From Gigantopelta aegis (taxonomy: Eukaryota > Mollusca > Gastropoda > Neomphalida > Peltospiridae): a stretch of 64,000 bases of DNA. Below the pieces are notes generated by a model, which saw only the letters and a program-made list of their open reading frames with translations, did not search any database and was not told the DNA's origin. The stretch spans positions 1 through 64,000 of the forward strand of contig NW_024532771.1 of assembly GCF_016097555.1 (NCBI RefSeq), in the 5' to 3' direction. Below are positions 1-12,380 of the stretch, piece after piece. How positions within the stretch are numbered: the stretch's first letter is position 1; each line of letters starts with the position of its first letter. A program made the translations under genes and the position numbers.

Positions 1-10
1 TCTGTTATAG

Positions 11-3000
11 GTACATACAGTCAAGATGACACATTAACTGAAACTGATGATAAAGAAAGTAAACAATACAACAAGGTAATATTCATTCAGCACAGCATTG
101 TCAAACCCTAGGGAGCCATAGTGAAACTGAAATAAAACCAGTAGATTCCAATCAAGGTGAGTGCATTGGATTTATTAAAGATGGTTATGAGTGTCTTCAT
201 CTGTATTATTTAGGTACACACAGTAAAGATGCTAAATTAATTGATAGTGCACTGAAAAAAGATGACAATCAATCCAGTGTTACAGTAGCAGATGAACACA
301 TCAAAATGAACAAGAAAATAATAGAAATTAGTTCTAAAGATCAAGTTGCAAAAGAGCTGAAAAGACTTGTAGACAAATTTACATCTTTAGTATGTAAAAT
401 TGTAAGTCATCTTGAAGAGATGATAAAAATTAATAAATGTAAATTAATTGACATAGCAAGACATATTAAATTACTACCCTGGCTATCTGAAGAAAAGGAA
501 CTGGACAAATTGATTGAAGTTACAACCATTGATGAATTGTTTGTTGAGATAGAGCCTTACTACTGCTTTCTTAGTAACTGTGAATTAATAGAGAGCATTG
601 TTAATACATTCCTTCCTGAAAGTGACCTACAAACTGAATTTGCCAATTACTTGGAAGAACTTGAAGTATTTGATAAATCATCTGAACTACAACACATCCA
701 GAGTGCTATTGAAGAAGCACTGATACCAAATCATGAAATTACTGAGACAACTTGCAAAGTAGAGATCAAATTACAAAGAAGATGTGGGAGAATGACATTA
801 GACATTTTTCGTAAGCTTATAAATTACCTTTTTCCTATGATGGACAATGTTTTTAGTCACATTTATATCAAACAAGGATGTATTTGTGTTAGTTTTCTTG
901 CACCTCGCTCACAATCACAACTTCTCATACAACTGGCTACTGAAAAAACAGAGTTTATGCATCAAGTTGGTATTTTCAAAATAGTAATAAATGAGCAACC
1001 CATCTTAATGGAAGAAGAGGATATAACATTTACTTTTGAACAATCACTACTTCAAGCAGCAAAAGCTGGTAATAATAATATTGTTACAATACTACTGGAG
1101 TTAGGAGCCAATATTGACTACCAGAATGAATGTGGAGGAACAGCACTGATGTTTGCCAGTGAGAATGGCCATTACCAAGTTGTTGAGCTTCTACTAAAGG
1201 AAAATGCTGATCCTAATCTTCAACAGTACCAAGAAGGTTGGACTGCTTTAATGATTGCCAGTCAAAATGGTCATTACCAAGTAGTTAAGCTTCTACTAAA
1301 AGAAAATGCTGATCCTAATCTTCAAGACCAAGAAGGTTGGACTGCTTTAATATTTGCCAGTGGAAATGGTCATTACCAAGTAGTTGAGCTTCTACTAAAA
1401 GAAAATGCTGATCCTAATCTTCAAGACCAAGAAGGTTGGACTGCATTGATATTTGCCAGTGAAAATGGTCATTACCAAGTTAGTTGAGCTTCTACTCAAA
1501 GAAAATGCTGATCCTAATCTTCAACACCAAGAAGGTTGGACTGCTTTAATATTTGCCAGTCAAAATGGTCATTACCAAGTAGTTGAGCTTCTACTAAAAG
1601 AAAATGCTGATCCTAATCTTCAAGACCAAGAAGGTTGGACTGCTTTAATATTTGCCAGTCAAAATGGTCATTACCAAGTAGTTGAGCTTCTACTAAAAGA
1701 AAATGCTGATCCTAATCTTCAAACCAAGAAGGTTGGACTGCTTTAATATTTGCCAGTGGAAATGGTCATTACCAAGTAGTTGAGCTTGTTACTCAAAGAA
1801 AATGTTGATCCTAATCTTCAAACACAAGAAGGATGGACTGCTTTAACATTTGCCAGTGAAAATGGTCATTACCAAGTAGTTGAGCTTCTACTAAAAGAAA
1901 ATGCTGATCCTAATCTTCAAGACCAAGAAGGTTGGACTGGTTTAATATTGCCAGTCAAAATGGTCATTACCAAGTAGTTGAGCTTCTACTCAAAGAAAAT
2001 GCTGATCCTAATCTTCAACACCAAGAAGGTTGGACTGCTTTAATATTTGCCAGTGGAAATGGTCATTACCAAGTAGTTGAGCTTCTACTAAAAGAAAATG
2101 CTGATCCTAATCTTCAAGATCAAGAAGGTTGGACTGCTTTAATATTTGCCAGTCAAAATGGTCATTACCAAGTAGTTGAGCTTCTACTAAAAGAAAATGC
2201 TGATCCTAATCTTCAAACACAAAGAGGATCAACTGCATTGACATTGGCCAGTCAAAATGGTCATTACCAAGTAGTTGAGCTTCTACTAAAAGAAAATGCT
2301 GATCCTAATCTTCAAAACCAAGAAGGTTGGACTGCTTTAATATTTGCCAGTGGAAATGGTCATTACCAAGTAGTTGAGCTTCTACTAAAAGAAAATGCTG
2401 ATCCTAATCTTCAAAACCAAGAAGGTGTGACTGCTTTAATATTTGCCAGTCAAAATGGTCATTACCAAGTAGTTGAGCTTCTACTAAAAGAAAATGCTGA
2501 TCCTAATCTTCAAGACCAAGAAGGTTGGACTGCTTTAATATTTGCCAGTGGAAATGGTCATTACCAAGTAGTTGAGCTTCTACTAAAAGAAAATGCTGAT
2601 CCTAATCTTCAAAACCAAGAAGGTTGGACTGCTTTAATATTTGCCAGTGGAAATGGTCATTACCAAGTAGTTGAGCTTCTACTAAAAGAAAATGCTGATC
2701 CTAATCTTCAAGACCAAGAAGGTTGGACTGCTTTAATATTTGCCAGTCAAAATGGTCATTACCAAGTAGTTGAGCTTCTACTAAAAGAAAATGCTGATCC
2801 TAATCTTCAAGACCAAGAAGGTTTGGACTGCTTTAATGATTTGCCAGTGGAAATGGTCATTACCAAGTAGTTGAGCTTCTACTAAAAGAAAATGCTGATC
2901 CTAATCTTCAAAACCAAGAAGGTTGGACTGCTTTAATATTTGCCAGTGGAAATGGTCATTACCAAGTAGTTGAGCTTCTACTAAAAGAAAATGCTGATCC

Positions 3001-6000
3001 TAATCTTCAAGACCAAGAAGGTTGGACTGCTTTAATATTTGCCAGTGGAAATGGTCATTACCAAGTAGTTGAGCTTCTACTAAAAGAAAATGCTGATCCT
3101 AATCTTCAAAACCAAGAAGGTTTGACTGCTTTAATATTTGCCAGTGGAAATGGTCATTACCAAGTAGTTGAGCTTCTACTAAAAGAAAATGCTGATCCTA
3201 ATCTTCAAGACCAAGAAGGTTGGACTGCTTTAATATTTGCCAGTCAAAATGGTCATTACCAAGTAGTTGAGCTTCTACTAAAAGAAAATGCTGATCCTAA
3301 TCTTCAAACACAAAGAGGATCAACTGCATTGACATTGGCCAGTGAAAATGGTCATTACCAAGTAGTTGAGCTTCTACTAAAAGAAAATGCTGATCCTAAT
3401 CTTCAAAACCAAAAAGGTGGGACTGCTTTAATATTTGCCAGTGGAAATGGTCATTACCAAGTAGTTGAGCTTCTACTAAAAGAAAATGCTGATCCTAATC
3501 TTCAAAACCAAGAAGGTTGGACTGCTTTAATATTTGCCAGTGGAAATGGTCATTACCAAGTAGTTGAGCTTCTACTAAAAGAAAATGCTGATCCTAATCT
3601 TCAAGACCAAGAAGGTTGGACTGCTTTAATATTTGCCAGTCAAAATGGTCATTACCAAGTAGTTGAGCTTCTTCTCAAAGAAAATGCTGATCCTAATCTT
3701 CAAAACCAAGAAGGTTGGACTGCTTTAATATTTGCCAGTGGAAATGGTCATTACCAAGTAGTTGAGCTTCTACTAAAAGAAAATGCTGATCCTAATCTTC
3801 AAAACCAAGAAGGTTGGACTGCTTTAATATTTGCCAGTGGAAATGGTCATTACCAAGTAGTTGAGCTTCTACTAAAAGAAAATGCTGATCCTAATCTTCA
3901 AAACCAAGAAGGTTGGACTGCTTTAATATTTGCCAGTGGAAATGGTCATTACCAAGTAGTTGAGCTTCTACTAAAAGAAAATGCTGATCCTAATCTTCAA
4001 GACCAAGAAGGTTGGACTGCTTTAATATTTGCCAGTCAAAATGGTCATTACCAAGTAGTTGAGCTTCTACTAAAAGAAAATGCTGATCCTAATCTTCAAA
4101 CACAAAGAGGATCAACCGCATTGACATTGGCCAGTGAAAATGGTCATTACCAAGTAGTTGAGCTTCTACTAAAAGAAAATGCTGATCCTAATCTTCAAAA
4201 CCAAGAAGGTTGGACTGCTTTAATATTTGCCAGTCAAAATGGTCATTACCAAGTAGTTGAGCTTCTACTAAAAGAAAATGCTGATCCTAATCTTCAAAAC
4301 CAAGAAGGTTGGACTGCTTTAATATTTGCCAGTGGAAATGGTCATTACCAAGTAGTTGAGCTTCTACTAAAAGAAAATGCTGATCCTAATCTTCAAGACC
4401 AAGAAGGTTGGACTGCTTTAATATTTGCCAGTGGAAATGGTCATTACCAAGTAGTTGAGCTTCTACTAAAAGAAAATGCTGATCCTAATCTTCAAAACCA
4501 AGAAGGTTGGACTGCTTTAATATTTGCCAGTGGAAATGGTCATTACCAAGTAGTTGAGCTTCTACTAAAAGAAAATGCTGATCCTAATCTTCAAGACCAA
4601 GAAGGTTGGACTGCTTTAATATTTGCCAGTCAAATGGTCATTACCAAGTAGTTGAGCTTCTACTCAAAGAAAATGCTGATCCTAATCTTCAAGACCAAGA
4701 GGATCAACTGCTTTGATATTTGCCAGTGGAAATGGTCATTACCAAGTAGTTGAGCTTCTACTAAAAGAAAATGCTGATCCTAATCTTCAAAACCAAGAAG
4801 GTTGGACTGCTTTAATATTTGCCAGTGGAAATGGTCATTACCAAGTAGTTGAGCTTCTACTAAAAGAAAATGCTGATCCTAATCTTCAAGACCAAGAAGG
4901 TTGGACTGCTTTAATATTTGCCAGTGGAAATGGTCATTACCAAGTAGTTGAGCTTCTACTAAAAGAAAATGCTGATCCTAATCTTCAAAACCAAGAAGGT
5001 TTGACTGCTTTAATATTTGCCAGTGGAAATGGTCATTACCAAGTAGTTGAGCTTCTACTAAAAGAAAATGCTGATCCTAATCTTCAAAATCAAGAAGGTT
5101 GGACTGCTTTAATATTTGCCAGTCAAAATGGTCATTACCAAGTAGTTGAGCTTCTACTAAAGAAAATGCTGATCCTAATCTTCAAACACAAAGAGGATCA
5201 ACTGCATTGACATTGGCCAGTGAAAATGGTCATTACCAAGTAGTTGAGCTTCTACTAAAAGAAAATGCTGATCCTAATCTTCAAAACCAAAAAGGTGGGA
5301 CTGCTTTAATATTTGCCAGTGGAAATGGTCATTACCAAGTAGTTGAGCTTCTACTAAAAGAAAATGCTGATCCTAATCTTCAAAACCAAGAAGGTTGGAC
5401 TGCTTTAATATTTGCCAGTGGAAATGGTCATTACCAAGTAGTTGAGCTTCTACTAAAAGAAAATGCTGATCCTAATCTTCAAGACCAAGAAGGTTGGACT
5501 GCTTTAATATTTGCCAGTCAAATTGGTCATTACCAAGTAGTTGAGCTTCTTCTCAAAGAAAATGCTGATCCTAATCTTCAAAACCAAGAAGGTTGGACTG
5601 CTTTAATATTTGCCAGTGGAAATGGTCATTACCAAGTAGTTGAGCTTCTACTAAAAGAAAATGCTGATCCTAATCTTCAAAACCAAGAGGATCAACTGCT
5701 TTGATATTTGCCAGTGGAAATGGTCATTACCAAGTAGTTGAGCTTCTACTAAAAGAAAATGCTGATCCTAATCTTCAAAACCAAGAAGGTTGGACTGCTT
5801 TAATATTTGCCAGTGAAAATGGTCATTACCAAGTAGTTGAGCTTCTACTAAAAGAAAATGCTGATCCTAATCTTCAAAACCTAGAAGGTTGGACTGCTTT
5901 AATATTTGCCAGTGGAAATGGTCATTACCAAGTAGTTGAGCTTCTACTAAAAGAAAATGCTGATCCTAATCTTCAAGACCAAGAAGGTTGGACTGCTTTA

Positions 6001-6583
6001 ATATTTGCCAGTCAAATGGTCATTACCAAGTAGTTGAGCTTCTTCTCAAAGAAAATGCTGATCCTAGTCTTCAAAACAAAGTGGATGGACAGCATCAACA
6101 ATCGCTAATCAGAATGGTCATTTTGAAATAGTTCATTTATTAGAAAAGTACATTGATCCCAGTAGTAGTTCTTGTAAAGGATTAGACCATTCAATAAACC
6201 AACCAATAGAAATTACCAGCTCTGATATTTTAATACCTGATCAACAGACAGAGGAACCTAATAAACAACTACAAAATATAAAGACAACAGAGTCTGTAGT
6301 TGAACAAGATGTCCTTCCACACTCAACTATCCACTCCTTGTCTCCAAAGCTGTCTTTTCAAAATCGTTTAATTAAATCTATCAAACAACTATTTCATACT
6401 TTTAAAGATACTAAAAAGAAAGAGATCAGAAATAACAAATCAATAATTTATGAACAGGAACAACCTCGACAACAACATCGCTCTACATTGATCCAGCTAC
6501 CATTACCTATTTCAAGAAAGAAGTTGAAAAGGACACAAAGAAAACAACATAATGTTACAACAAAGAATATTGTAAACAAATAA
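11..6583 (+). CDS. Death-domain/ankyrin-repeat gene A (5' end outside window), frame broken in several places
   Basis: By homology to copies B and C the Death-domain exon lies upstream of the window. A linker exon (11-156, acceptor TATAG at 6-10, donor GTGAG at 157) and one giant exon (214-6583) are present. The frame is open from 306 to about 1487. It gives a helical region (roughly residues 1-140 after the Met at 306, with a YYCFL...LIE motif), an alpha/beta region ending in GCICVSFL, and then ankyrin repeats. The C-terminus (6110-6583) is Ser/Thr-rich and basic, ends in a KNIVNK-type tail and contains the NLS-like RKKLKRTQRK. Frame breaks of one or two bases occur near 1485, 1725, 1785, 1950, 2821, 4630, 4700, 5160, 5690 and 6012, plus one in the linker exon near 80. 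They look like decay or assembly error, because both flanks of each stay in register with the repeat. A cytosolic or nuclear scaffold or innate-sensor role is inferred from the domain mix only. Confidence 0.75.
1135..6105 (+). repeat. Coding minisatellite: about 50 near-identical 99-bp ankyrin units
   Basis: Each 99-bp unit encodes one 33-residue ankyrin repeat with the core NGHYQVVELLLKENADPNLQ. Units are almost identical at DNA level. Variation is nearly confined to LQ(N/D/H)Q and FAS(G/Q/E)NG, with an occasional RGSTALTLAS variant. That variant recurs at 2221, 3312, 4104 and 5190, spacings of about 11, 8 and 11 units, so blocks of units have been duplicated. The near-identity points to recent unequal exchange or gene conversion. 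Confidence 0.92.
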
Positions 6584-6759
6584 TTGTTATTGTTAATATA
6601 TGTTTATTATGTGTTTGGTAAAAGCCAATGTATAATGTTAATGATTGTTAATTATATCTGTCTTCCATCAATGCAAAGAAAAATGTAATGTTATAAAAAT
6701 TATTTTTTGGCATGTATAAACTATATTACATTGTACTGCAACATAATGTTAGGTTTCTA

Positions 6760-6765
6760 AATAAA
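6760..6765 (+). other. Polyadenylation signal of gene A
   Basis: AATAAA lies about 180 bp after the stop of gene A. The same hexamer in the same context lies behind gene B at 17341-17346, so the 3' UTR ends are paralogous. Confidence 0.5.
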
Positions 6766-7019
6766 ACATCATGATATTGATGATAGAATATGATATTATT
6801 TCCTATACATTTGCAATTGCTATGGACAATATTATATGATATATGATAAAATTTACATCAGTTCTATCTTATGTGTCTTGAGTTTACTAGAATACGTAAG
6901 ATATTCAGTCACTGTTTTACTATTTATTTTTAACTACAGTACATAATGAGAGTATTGTTAACAAAATATATAGAATATAGTGTAATCAATAATTGTATGC
7001 TTTATAGATAGTGAGATGT

Positions 7020-7275
7020 AATGATGATACTCAGTTGTTGTCACTGTCATATCTTCTACTTTTTCTATCTCTATCAGTTTGATGATAAGAATAATGATGC
7101 TTGTAATAATATCTTCTTTGACTCTTGTCTACTTCTTTCATCTACAGAGGAAGAGTCATTGGTATGTCTTATGTGATTGTTTCTTCAAAATATCCCTGTC
7201 TTTGTATTTTTTTCATACTTTTCTCTTTTTGTATTTTTCTGTTGAGATATGAAGGCAATAATAGGTAACAAAATT
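7020..7275 (-). pseudogene. Relic of the MMTAG2 last exon
   Basis: Read on the minus strand, a CAACAG-type acceptor is followed by a Lys/Arg/Gln-rich stretch (RKIQKEKSMKK), then an Asp/Ser-poor, His/Tyr-rich stretch with stops. This matches the layout and much of the DNA of the MMTAG2 terminal exon at 41961-42138, but the frame is lost. It sits tail to tail behind gene A exactly as MMTAG2 sits behind gene D. It is best read as a passenger fragment of the duplication that spread the ankyrin genes. Confidence 0.65.
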
Positions 7276-7384
7276 TCACATTAAATAAATTAGTGATTGG
7301 ACAATCAACTTGTTCATTATATAATGAATGGATACATGTATAAAATGATGGAGGATGTACAAACACTATCTATAAACAATATTC

Positions 7385-7950
7385 TTGCCAGTGAGAGTGG
7401 CTATTACCAAGTTGTTTAGCCTCTTCTTAAGGAAAGGCTAATCCTAATCTTCAAACACAAGAAGACAGCTGTATTAACGCATGCAGGTGAGAATGGCCAT
7501 TACCAAGTTGTTGAACTTCTCAGAAAATGCTGATATCAAACTTCAAAGACAAGATGGTGTGAATCCTTTGATGTTTGCCACTCATAGCTATTTCTGAGTC
7601 ATTGAGTTGGTCAAAGAAAATGCTGATCATAATCTTCAAAGACAAAGTGGTTATTTGAAATAGAGAAACGTTGGACAGCATCAACAATTGCTGTCAGAAT
7701 GGTCATTTGAAATAGCTCATTTATTAGAAAAGTACATTGATCCTAGTAGTAATTCTTGTAAAGAATTAGATCAATCAATAAACAAATCAATAAAAACTAC
7801 CATTTCTGCTATTTTAATACCTGGCCAAAAGATGGAGGAACTTAGCAAACAACTACAAAAGTATACAGACAACAGAGTCTGTAATTGAACAAGATGTCCT
7901 TCGCGCCTCAACTATCCACTCTGCATCTATAAAGCTGTCTTTTCAAATAT
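7385..7950 (+). pseudogene. Decayed ankyrin repeats plus family C-terminal tail
   Basis: Four or so degenerate ankyrin units (GYYQV, NGHYQVVELL fragments) lead into the family tail (HLLEKYIDPSS..., then IPGQKMEELSKQLQKYT). Stops and indels are frequent and there is no 5' domain. A second copy lies at 17960-18520 behind gene B with shared lesions, so it decayed at least partly before the A/B duplication. Confidence 0.75.
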
Positions 7951-8624
7951 AATAATATTATAAACATAATGTTGGCAAGTATAATGTTAATTAAAACTCT
8001 CAATTATCTATCCTTCCATTAATGCACAAAATATGATTTTTTCACATTTTGCCATTTGTACAACAGGTTACAAGTTAGAATAGTTTCTCGATGCCCATAA
8101 CTTTTGCTCCTGTTAGTTGTCTTCTCCTCATTGTTCCAATATAGATTTCTGTTATGAGACATCAAGGTTCACTAAAAGTGATGTGTGAGAATGATGTATA
8201 TAGGTATGAAATTATTGTTATAAGTACTACAACTCACCCTACAATTACACATTGTTTACATAATTTTCTCTGAACATAACACACATTTAATGAAGAAACT
8301 AAGTCTTTAGAATTTTTGTAATTATTATAAATTCATATTCACTCATCATGTCCCATCCATGTATACATGTTATAATAACAATTATATTATACTCTTCTCA
8401 AATTAGTCAATGTAATGCAGCAAGAATAACGAGATCATGATGTGTGTATTTCACTATAGAAGAGCTTTCTGAGCTGGAATGGGTCCATATAATGCAATAA
8501 ATAAAATTGAGTTGTACTGTGCTTAGTTATAAAGTTGCTACACAATGTAAACAGATATAAAAAGTGTGAGGTGTTAGGAATAAGTTCACAGGTTATTATT
8601 TAAATTACATGTTATGTTTCTCAA

Positions 8625-8870
8625 TCTACTTATTATAATACTGTACTTACTGACTATTACTGTCTATTATTACTGTATAATACTGTACTTACTGACTATT
8701 ACTGTCTATTATTACTGTATAATAATGTACTTACTGACTATTACTGTCTATTATTACTGTATAATACTGTACTTACTGACTATTACTGTCTATTATTGCT
8801 GTATAATAATGTACTTACTGACTATTACTGTCTATTATTATTGTATAATACTGTACTTACTTGCTATAAT
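8625..8870 (+). repeat. 40-bp tandem array (ACTGACTATTACTGTC type)
   Basis: About six units built on TACTTACTGACTATTACTGT followed by CTATTATTACTGTATAATA. The same array recurs at 9970-10425 (about 11 units) and, degenerate, at 19280-19790. Apparent reading frames rich in Tyr/Leu/Ile through it are by-products of the repeat. Confidence 0.9.
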
Positions 8871-8944
8871 ATTACTTTTGATGAGTTTCGCAAAGTTATT
8901 TCATAAAGCTGTAATCTGTTTAACCAACTTATAACCAATTTTAT

Positions 8945-9235
8945 TACTTGCTATAACTCACTATAACTCACTGTGATTTAATGTAACCTATTATAACCTT
9001 ATTATAATCCATTGTAACCTATTATAACCTTTTATAATCTTATTATATCCATTGTAACCTACTGTAACCTTATTATAATCCATTGTAACCTACTGTAACC
9101 TTATTATAATCCATTGTAACCTACTGTAACCTTATTATAATCCATTGTAACCTATTGTAACCTTATTCCATTGTAACCTATTATAATCTTATTATAATCC
9201 ATTGTAACCTATTGTAACCTTATTATAATCCTAAC
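8945..9235 (+). repeat. About 30-bp tandem array (TGTAACCTATTATAACC type)
   Basis: Roughly ten units of TAACCTTATTATAATCCATTG and close variants follow the 40-bp array. The same pair of arrays, in the same order, recurs at 9970-10698. Confidence 0.88.
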
Positions 9236-9244
9236 TTAAAACAG

Positions 9245-9830
9245 TATCCTAATCCTCAAACACAAAATGGTGTGACTGCTTTAATGTTTGCCAGTGAGAA
9301 TGGCCATTTTCAAGTTGTTGAGCTTCTACTCAAAGAAAATGCTGACCCTAATCTTCAAACAAAGAAGGGCTCGATAGCATTGACATCGGTCAGTCAAATT
9401 GGTCATTACCAAATTGTTGAGCTACTACTCAATGGAAAGGCTGATCCTAATCATCAAACACTAAAAGGTTTCGTTGGATTGACAATTGTCATTCAAATGG
9501 TTATTACCAAAGCCACTAACCATAAGATGTTAAGACTGCTTAATGTTTGCTAGTCAGAATGGTCATTTTTTAGAAAAGTACATTGATCCTAATAATAGTT
9601 CTTAAAAAATATTAGAGGAATCAATAAACCAACTAATAGATAGTATGGTAATTGTCCAACTTTTAAAGATACAAAGAAAAAAAGAACTTTGAAATAACAA
9701 ATCAACAATTTTGGAACAGAAACAACCACAAGAAAACATCACTCTATATTGATCCAGCTACCATTATCTATTTCAAGAAAGAAGCCGAAAAAAGACACAA
9801 AGAAAAGATAATATTACAACAAAGAATATA
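9245..9830 (+). pseudogene. Broken ankyrin fragment with family tail
   Basis: Three ankyrin units (MTALMFASENGHFQVVELLL...) run open from 9272 to about 9480. A heavily shortened family tail follows (KKPKKDTKK-like, about 9770-9820). The N-terminal domains are missing. It is sandwiched between two copies of the 8490-9240 repeat block, so it moved or was duplicated with those minisatellites. Confidence 0.72.
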
Positions 9831-10700
9831 ATATAATGCAATAAATAAAATTGAGTTGTACTGTGCTTAGTTATAAAGTTGCTACACAATGTAAACAGAT
9901 ATAAAAAAGTGTGAGGTGTTAGGAATAAGTTCACAGGTTATTATTTAAATTACATGTTATGTTTCTCAATCTACTTATTATAATACTGTACTTACTGACT
10001 ATTACTGTCTATTATTACTGTATAATACTGTACTTACTGACTATTACTGTCTATTATTACTGTATAATAATGTACTTACTGACTATTACTGTCTATTATT
10101 ACTGTATAATACTGTACTTACTGACTATTACTGTCTATTATTGCTGTATAATAATGTACTTACTGACTATTACTGTCTATTATTATTGTATAATACTGTA
10201 CTTACTGACTATTACTGTCTATTATTACTGTATAATATTGTACTTACTGACTATTACTGTCTATTATTACTATATAATACTGTACTTACTGACTATTACT
10301 GTCTATTATTACTGTATAATGATGTACTTACTGACTATTACTGTCTATTATTACTGTATAATAATGTACTTACTGACTATTACTGTCTATTATTACTGTA
10401 TAATACTGTACTAACTGACTATAATATTACTTTTGATGAGTTTCACAAACTTATTTCATAAAGCTGTAATCTGTTTAACCAACCTATATCCCATTATATA
10501 ACTTGCTATAACTCACTATAAATCACTGTAATTTAATGTAACCTATTATAACCTTATTATAATCCATTGTAACCTACTGTAACCTTATTTTAATCCATTG
10601 TAACCTATTATAACCTTATTATAATCCATTGTAACCTATTATAACCTTATTATAATCCATTGTAACCTTATTGTAACCTTATTATAATCCATTGTAACCT
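9831..10700 (+). repeat. Second copy of the 8490-9240 block, with expanded arrays
   Basis: Positions 9831-9960 repeat 8490-8620 nearly exactly. The 40-bp array (9970-10425) and 30-bp array (10500-10698) follow in the same order. The 40-bp array is about twice as long here as in copy 1. Confidence 0.88.
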
Positions 10701-10704
10701 ACTT

Positions 10705-11240
10705 CATAGGTACACACAGCCAAGATGATATATTAGCAGAGACTAGTACAGACATGAGGAAAATAATAAAGCAAATGATATGAAAACAAAAGAAGAGACC
10801 ACAGAAAGTAGTAACTTAACACAACAGAGTCTAATTACAATTCAGTCAACTTCTTAAACTTTAAAGAAGATAATTGAAATGAGTTCTAAGGATCAAGTTG
10901 CAGAAAATTTGCAAAATATACAAGAGGATATAACTTTCACCTTTAATCATCACCAAGTCATTGAACTTATCAAGAAAAAACTAATCCTAATATTCAAAAA
11001 CAAAATGTCGTGACTGCTTTAATGATCATGACCAAGTTGTTGAACTTCTCAAACAAAATGTTGATCATAATCTTCAAACACATGAGGGAGGGAATGCTTT
11101 AATATATGCTAGTTGTAATGATCATTACCAAGTTGTCAAGCTTCTTCTCAAAGAAAAAGCTGATCAAAATATTCAAGACCAAGGAGGCTGTACTGCTTTA
11201 ATATTTGCCAGTGAAAATTGTCATTACCAGTAGGAGAAGT
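10705..11240 (+). pseudogene. Internally deleted ankyrin-family copy
   Basis: It begins with a TTCATAG acceptor and the family exon start (GTACACACAGCCAAGATG). A short Met-Ser-Ser-Lys-Asp-Gln-like stretch (about 10880-10905) follows, then a jump straight into EDITFTF and degenerate ankyrin units. The helical region of about 600 bp is missing. Multiple stops are present and no tail is seen. Confidence 0.7.
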
Positions 11241-11472
11241 ATTGTAAACTAAAAAATGTGCGTATAAAGATGTATAAAAAATATGCATAGAAATATGGAC
11301 AACCACTAAGAAAAATACTGGATACACAAAGTAGCACTATTGTGTATACACATTATCTGTGAGAGTATTATATTCAGGATTATATGGATCGTCTTTGATA
11401 TATTGACAATATTATGAATACTTCTTTTTGATACACAACAAAGGAGTCAGTACCATATAGCTGGCCCAAGTG

Positions 11473-11484
11473 TGACAGCTGTCA
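11473..11484. promoter_or_regulatory. TGACAGCTGTCA palindrome (TALE-homeodomain-like site)
   Basis: A perfect 12-bp palindrome that matches the known TGIF/MEIS paired half-site (TGACA/TGTCA) and contains the E-box CAGCTG. It is about 1.4 kb upstream of the gene B start, within a block repeated in the gene C flank. Function is inferred. Confidence 0.4.
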
Positions 11485-12314
11485 CTTTAGCTATTATAGT
11501 TGTGAAAGAAGAAATAAATGAGCAATAGCTATATAGTATATGTCTTCTTCATAGTACTCCTACAAACACACAGTTATAATAACCAGTAAATAAAGAATTT
11601 CTAAAAAATGAAGTAAATATAGGGATGGGTAATATCATATAAAGAATGCAAACAAGATAGTAGGGATGGTAATTACATCATCCTACATACCAGTACAGGT
11701 AGCACAAACAATTTAGGATAGTCATCAACTATATCTAAATCACTTAAATAATACCAGTACTATATTGTTGTATTCTATGTCCATACTATTAATAAATTTA
11801 TTGTTCATTAACTACCATTCTCACATTCAGACTATTATATCCTATCCAGTTAGAATGTTCCATTATCAGCTACATTATAATACAAGGTGTTATCATAATA
11901 GCAAGAGTAGTAATGTTACCTATACACAGTATGATTCATTTAGGCTATGTACTTAACACTTATATGTCTACTAAACAGATGTGTACATGTACTATATCTA
12001 GCTATCACATTGTAAAAGAATACTTTCAGCATTCCATCTGGTTATACTTTGTTTACTCCACATCACCAAGGACACACCCACCCATGATAGCTGTCAATAA
12101 TGATGTGGTTATACTATTCTGATTACTTCTTACTAATATCAATTTGATAAACAATGACAATATTAAAATATTACTAATACTAGTTTTCTAATTTTAGATT
12201 ATTAATAACTATACAATAACCATATAAGGAGATTTTGAGGTGTATCTTAACATTGTTTCCAGTTAAAAATGTTAGTTCATTAATAGTTCATACTCATAAT
12301 ATTAACGTATCTAT

Positions 12315-12380
12315 CATTAGACAGTCTAGACTTTTCTGGTAGAGTAATAATTTTTCTTAACTTGTAGGATTATCAGATAA
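12315..12380 (-). pseudogene. Inverted fragment of the family's first exon (upstream of B)
   Basis: Read on the minus strand it resembles the start of the Death-domain exon (SDNPT... then ACTCTACCAG... and TCTAGACTGTCTAA) with substitutions and indels. It lies about 460 bp upstream of, and pointing away from, the real first exon of gene B. A better preserved counterpart lies at 21150-21246. Confidence 0.6.

Larger units (their letters stand above)
6584..8870 (+). repeat. Segmental duplication, copy 1 (matches 17166-19440)
   Basis: The 3' flank of gene A, including the 3' UTR, MMTAG2 relic, ankyrin relic and the start of the 40-bp array, matches the flank of gene B base for base with scattered indels over about 2.3 kb. 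Positions 7951-8490 inside it hold no gene that I can recognise. Confidence 0.85.

Noticed and set aside
1135-6105. Bacterial or symbiont origin of the ankyrin gene
   Set aside because: Upstream introns with GT/AG ends, polyadenylation signals, AT-rich flanks shared with MMTAG2 and a Death-domain exon all fit a host gene.
8614-10461. Long Tyr/Leu/Ile-rich reading frames that look like membrane proteins
   Set aside because: They are translations of the 40-bp tandem array. All frames through it are open by chance of the unit, and there is no start context or splice support.
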